A stretch of DNA of 64,000 nucleotides from Muricea muricata (lineage: Eukaryota > Cnidaria > Anthozoa > Malacalcyonacea > Plexauridae): the NCBI GenBank assembly GCA_963855995.1, contig OY979716.1, positions 38,486,624 to 38,550,623 on the forward strand, given 5' to 3'. The translations under genes were made by a program, and so were the position numbers. Below, in pieces: positions 58,701 through 64,000 of this stretch. Under the pieces are notes generated by a model. It was given only the letters and a program-made list of their open reading frames with translations, had not been told where the DNA came from and did not search any database. The stretch's first letter is position 1; each line of letters begins with the position of its first letter.

Positions 58701-59322
58701 TTCAGCTGCATTGGTTGTCAATTTCTCACCAGGTTGAAGACCACCTTTGACGCGAGCTGCATCGGTCAGGGATTCTTTGAACATCGTAGCCTTCTTTTTC
58801 ATCCAAGAATAGAATTTAGCTTCGTCAGAGCTAGGATTTAACTCTAGCTCCTTTTTGTTCCATTCTTCTTCTAATGAAGCTAATGCTGCATCAAAAAGGG
58901 CATCATCAGTCGAGTTGACCAGGCCTTCATGATAAACGTTGTCTTCGACATAACCAAAAATTGCATTCAAAAAGGCTGTTTGATCTTTTCCAGTTATACC
59001 AAGGCATTTTAATTGATCCTTTACGTTATCAGCAAAATGTTTAGTGAAACGCAGCCCAACACTTTCTCGGAAGAACACCTGGTAAAGGAAAACATTGAAG
59101 TTGACAGTATGCTTAAATATATCTATTATAAGAATCGGCACTACAAAAATTTTGGGACTATCACCATGGTGATTTTCTAACGCATTGCATGTATACAGAC
59201 GATTTGTATATTTTGAAGCAGAAAAACAGAGCAAAAAATAAAATGCGTACTATGCTACAAGATAATTTTTTTCTGTTTTTAATACTTATTGTTGTTCACC
59301 CCCCATGCTTTAACCGGTTTAC

Positions 59323-59573
59323 CAATAGACCATTCCAGCTATCGACAAGGTTTTTATCCAGACACGAAGGGCCAAATCCATTACTACAGCTGAAAAGAGA
59401 CTCTTAGAGTCAGTAAAACTGTAAAGTTTGGTTGGCAAATGTGTTATAGTACGAAAAATATAGTCCTATTACGTCAGGGAAAAATATCCACTTTTGGTTT
59501 TCAGCTGTGGTGATGGACTTAGCTCTTCTTGGCTCAATAAAAATTTTGTCTATAGCTGGAATTGTCTATTGTA
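59323..59573. mobile_element. MITE in an intron of the Mutator-like gene
   Basis: CAATAGACCATTCCAGCTAT at 59323 and its near-complement ending TGTCTATTG at 59573; about 75 bp of pairing (GCTGAAAA / TTTTCAGCTG inside), loop about 100 bp, no ORF. Confidence 0.7.
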
Positions 59574-61301
59574 ACTTTAATTTCCTGATAACGAGGATAC
59601 TATTGAGTAAAGTGCATGCTCAATAACTTGATGGTGCATGACAGCGAACTGGTGCACAATACAGAAAAAGCCTACAATTTTTAAAAACTACATAAAAAAT
59701 AAAACCTTACGGCAGTAAAGGTCTGCGTTTTTATCATCACGTTTTATATTATGAAACAAATGGATAATGATTTTGCGTGCTCCATCGAATTATTAGGCAC
59801 TTGTGAACATGACTGAGGACTCAAAAGCTAGAGTCTTAAGCGCATGCCAAATCATAATCCATTTGGAAAATTGAATCTTCGCGCATTTTGAACGCACAAT
59901 AGCATTATCACACACCGTTTAATACCATTAACACAGCAACAGCCTGTATTGATTTATATCAAGCAGTTTTAAAGTTGGGTAGTACGAGCAAAAATACGTA
60001 TGTTAAATATATACGAATAAATGGAAAACTGCTATGTACTTGTACATGAGTGAAACATACCCTCCACGCTTTGATGAGCCCTGGCTCTCCGTCAGTAACA
60101 CTGGCCAAAGATCACCTATTCCAGGGTCGACCTCTTTCAATTTAGATGCCAGATGACAATAAGCGATATAGCTTCGTGTCATGTGCACCAAGGTCGAGCC
60201 AATAAAAATCGGATGTTTGCCATATCGAACATTTTGGAGAAGAAGATTCTTGTATGTGGTTGGCGTGACGTAGAATTCGCCCAAATTAAACGTCGTGTCA
60301 ATGGTCAAAGGATAAAATTCAGTTGAACAGCAGAACCTTGATATATCTTTGAACTGAAAAGTATATCCAAGAAGACACATAGCTTCAGGCCAAGCAGTTA
60401 TGCCATGAATAAAATTCTCCTCGCCGTTATCCACTTCTTGGTACGCCATTAGCATCATGCTATATATTTTATCCTTCCGAGTTTTAGAGTCAGGTACATC
60501 ATTTTCGCGTCTTTCCTTCTCTCTGGTCTGCTTTTTCATATTGTAGATTTGTGTTCGATCTCTTGGTGTGCTTGCACTGCTTGTTGCAGTTATGAGGCTA
60601 GACGTTTTTGCGATACTTGCCATTACTTTCATCGGTTTAGATGTTTTGACTGCGTCTTTTATCTTCTGTTTTGTAGAAACATTTGTAGGAAAAAATGGTA
60701 CAGCTTTGTCCTTCTTGTTACCATGTGCTTCTACTTTGAACTTTTTCTCCGCTCCAGTGAAATTGTACTGGACCAGTGCAACTCCACCGAGTATGTTGCC
60801 CTGACAATCTTCAACATAAGATACAATTTGGCAAAATTCTTCACAAGATTTATTTGTGCGATATTTGTGCTGCAGATAGACAGTCGATGTATCGTTCCTT
60901 GGAATATAACGCTTGCCAATCAACTCTTTGACAGATTTTCCTTGCTCAGTTTCTTTTAAAGTAAATGTCCAAGTGTGTGAGCCTTTAGACTTGCATGTTC
61001 CATTGTCATCAAAAGGTAGATCTTCGACTTTAACGCAAGAAGTTCGTACCAGAAACGCAGCATTTTGTTGCACACGCAACGGTTGCTTCTTGCACAGAAA
61101 CTTATCCGCGCTCTTGAATTAATATATCTAACACATTCTGAAACGATAGATTGTCGGTTTTCCCACGAATAAAGAATGGAATATTGTGATCATTTCTGAA
61201 AAGATCAGGTTCGTGTTGATCATGGATAAATGTTTCTTTCTCCCTGTCAAGAAATATTAGCCCATGGTATGATGAGTTCACTAATGCATGTTTGTCATTT
61301 T

Positions 61302-61857
<556 letters not shown>

Positions 61858-63706
61858 ACCCAAATTCCAAACCACCACCTTCACTTGAGGAATCATCCAA
61901 ACCACCACCTTCACTTGAGGAATCATCCAACAATGAATATTGTGTTTCATCACTGGACTTCATGAAAGAAATTGATAAAAAATTATGTTAGCATTTTCAT
62001 AGGTATGTAGCAAAGTTCATACAGCATCACACAGCAAAATTAAGTACATAATGTGTTGACAAAAGTATAGTGTATGCAGACAGTATTCCCTGTCTAATTA
62101 CTCGAGTATTCCCTCTCTAATTTATAACTAGTAAACCAATACATATTAATGAAAAAATTTCCAAATTAATGTACATACTTTTGAAAGGTTTTGCTCACTT
62201 TCCTCAACAATAATAATATCTTAAAGAAAGTTATGATCAGGCTGAGGATTTAAATCCATATAGCAATATAGTCTCTATCTCAAATAATCACTAGAGTAAT
62301 GAATTTTAAAAACTATAGAGCATACATATCTGTTGCACCTAGTTTATGCTCCTAGCCATAACATTATTTTGGTAACAATGTTCATGTATAGAAAGGGTGG
62401 TATTGAAAAATAGCAGGGGAAAAAAGGACCACTAATATTTCACTTTTTTAAGTAAAGTGAAATATGCATTGGTGCATAGGAAATAATTGTCAACTTGTCT
62501 TCTAACATGCAGAAATTTTAATCCTTAGGTAGTTAATTAAGCTTTGCTGTTGCAATGCAGAAATGCCTCAGACCTCACCTCATCAGACCTCAATACAGCA
62601 TCAGCAGTTCAGTCAGTTTTAATGAACCAACATAGTTAATCTAACAAGTGATCACAGACAGACCACAGGAAGAAAAATATGATGGGGAGGGGGGGGGCAA
62701 AAAGTTTCAGTCAGGATGGGAGACGAACAAAAATGTAACCAGTATTTAGACCTCTTTCTGTAAATTTGTAAAAAATTTGTAAAAAATTGAAAAATTGTAA
62801 ATAATTGATACTTAACGACACTGTATGAGTTACCTTCAGAACTTTCCGAACTGATCAATATAAAACCTAAACACGATTATTTTCAAAACAATACAAAAAT
62901 TTTACTCAATAATATACTGGGTGTATAAAAAACTGAAACTTTTCAAATTTAAGTATCTGCATGCGGTTGTATTAATTTACCAGCTCTGAATATCTTGAAT
63001 TAATAATCTGCAAAAACATAAGGTCTTTTACACATTCGAAATTAATATTTTAAACATCATATATGTATAAGTCTGAAGTCCCTGTGTTTTTGCGAATTAC
63101 TGATTCGAAGCATTCAGAGCAGTCAAATTAATACAACAGCTTGCAGATAATTTTAAGTTGGAAAGGTTCAGTTCTATTTATACACGCTGTACGATATAAG
63201 AATCAGTTAACAGACGATACAACATAACATTTACATATCATTAGCAAAAAACTCACCATTGTCGGCCTCCATTATGCTTGTTGCCATTTCGCGCCAAAAC
63301 AGCAAGTGAAACCGCTTGGTTATTCAGCTTTGCTACTTTATGTAAGATTAGCGGTAAAAGGTTTTCTGTTGATCACAGTGTGCAACAAGAAGGTTCTTTA
63401 TTTTGCATTGGAGTGTAAGATAAAAATATACCCATTTGTTGGTTCAGATAGCTTTGCAAATAAAGGATTTTCATGCCGTTACCCTGTTTCTCGTTACGCC
63501 GTTACATATTACGCTGTTTACTAACACCCCACAAGGAAACTAGATCAAAACCTATTAATCTGTTATTTGTGACTTTTTATTATTTGCTAAATGGCAAATG
63601 TAGCCAACCTGATTTCAATCAAGCCTGATTTCACCAGGCTTGTTGCATCTTCATGAAATTTACAAGTTTCTTGAGACTTGTTCATAACTGGCATTTTTGG
63701 CTGTGC

Positions 63707-64000
63707 ACATCATGATTTCTTTTTTGGACTGGGAGCTTTGCTGTCATGTTGCAAATCCAAGTTGCAATTGACTCACAATTTATGAATCAAAGCAACACTC
63801 AGGCCGAGGGACAAAATTATAGAAAAGGTTTATTAGTATTGTGTATATCATTGTACTAACTATAGTCTGGGAAATTTGGAATTAAAGTAATAGTGGTAAT
63901 ATGGTATAAATTGTTTTAGATTTAATCAAGTTTTGAAATATCCTAATATTCACTTTTTCAGATATTTTTATAACAATGACAAATATTTTTATACAATCAA
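63707..64000. other. Right end of window, no feature
   Basis: AT-rich sequence without recognised genes or repeats. Confidence 0.3.

Overview
The window is eukaryotic, AT-rich DNA from an animal, dominated by transposable elements. Proteins are split by GT-AG introns, and element-borne gene families typical of marine invertebrates recur: THAP/DDE_Tnp_4 with YqaJ, ZNF862-like hAT, P-element/THAP9-like, SWIM-type Mutator-like, and PF20700-type Mutator-like transposases. The few host-like genes (NHL-repeat protein, CUE plus HECT-type protein, RS-repeat protein) also fit. I infer a cnidarian, most likely anthozoan, but a sponge or other marine invertebrate cannot be excluded. No rRNA, intact tRNA, CRISPR or prokaryotic operon was seen.

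Layout. 0.4-3.1 kb: a decayed NHL-repeat gene on the minus strand. 3.1-4.3 kb: two copies of a hairpin repeat. 4.7-5.8 kb: an unrecognised minus-strand gene with a C2H2-like motif. 6.5-6.75 kb: a broken RS-repeat ORF. 8.0-8.4 kb: a Harbinger-transposase relic. 8.5-20.3 kb: a long minus-strand reading frame of an uncharacterised multicopy family, cut by a 9.9-kb hAT element (8726-18632). That hAT holds three or more further insertions: a 2.26-kb TIR element carrying a MITE, a 2.83-kb second hAT inside its transposase gene, and a Mutator-like element in its 3' part. 19.7-29.6 kb: a nearly identical 4,927-bp tandem duplication containing a THAP-DDE transposase gene and the 3' part of a convergent YqaJ nuclease gene; the rest of that nuclease gene (SWIM and SAP parts) lies at 29.6-31.1 kb.

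32.06-34.71 kb is an almost complete palindrome: an element with about 1.25-kb inverted arms, each carrying the 5' part of an integrase-like gene, inserted in an acidic reading frame. 36.68-43.26 kb is a 6.58-kb hAT-like element with perfect 8-bp target-site duplications and a multi-exon transposase. 44.3-49.4 kb is a CUE/HECT-type gene, one small exon of which is split by a ZNF862-like hAT element (44347-47398). 50-51.2 kb holds a Tc1/mariner-type MITE and a tRNA-like palindrome. 52.7-54.8 kb is a 697-codon uninterrupted P-element-type transposase ORF. 55.865-63.529 kb is a nearly complete 7.67-kb Mutator-like element with perfect 9-bp target duplications; it sits inside a smaller inverted-repeat element.

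The main theme is repeated transposon-in-transposon and transposon-in-exon insertion. Target-site duplications and restored reading frames let the order of events be read. All assignments rest on motif recognition by eye; no database search was run, and exon borders are predictions.
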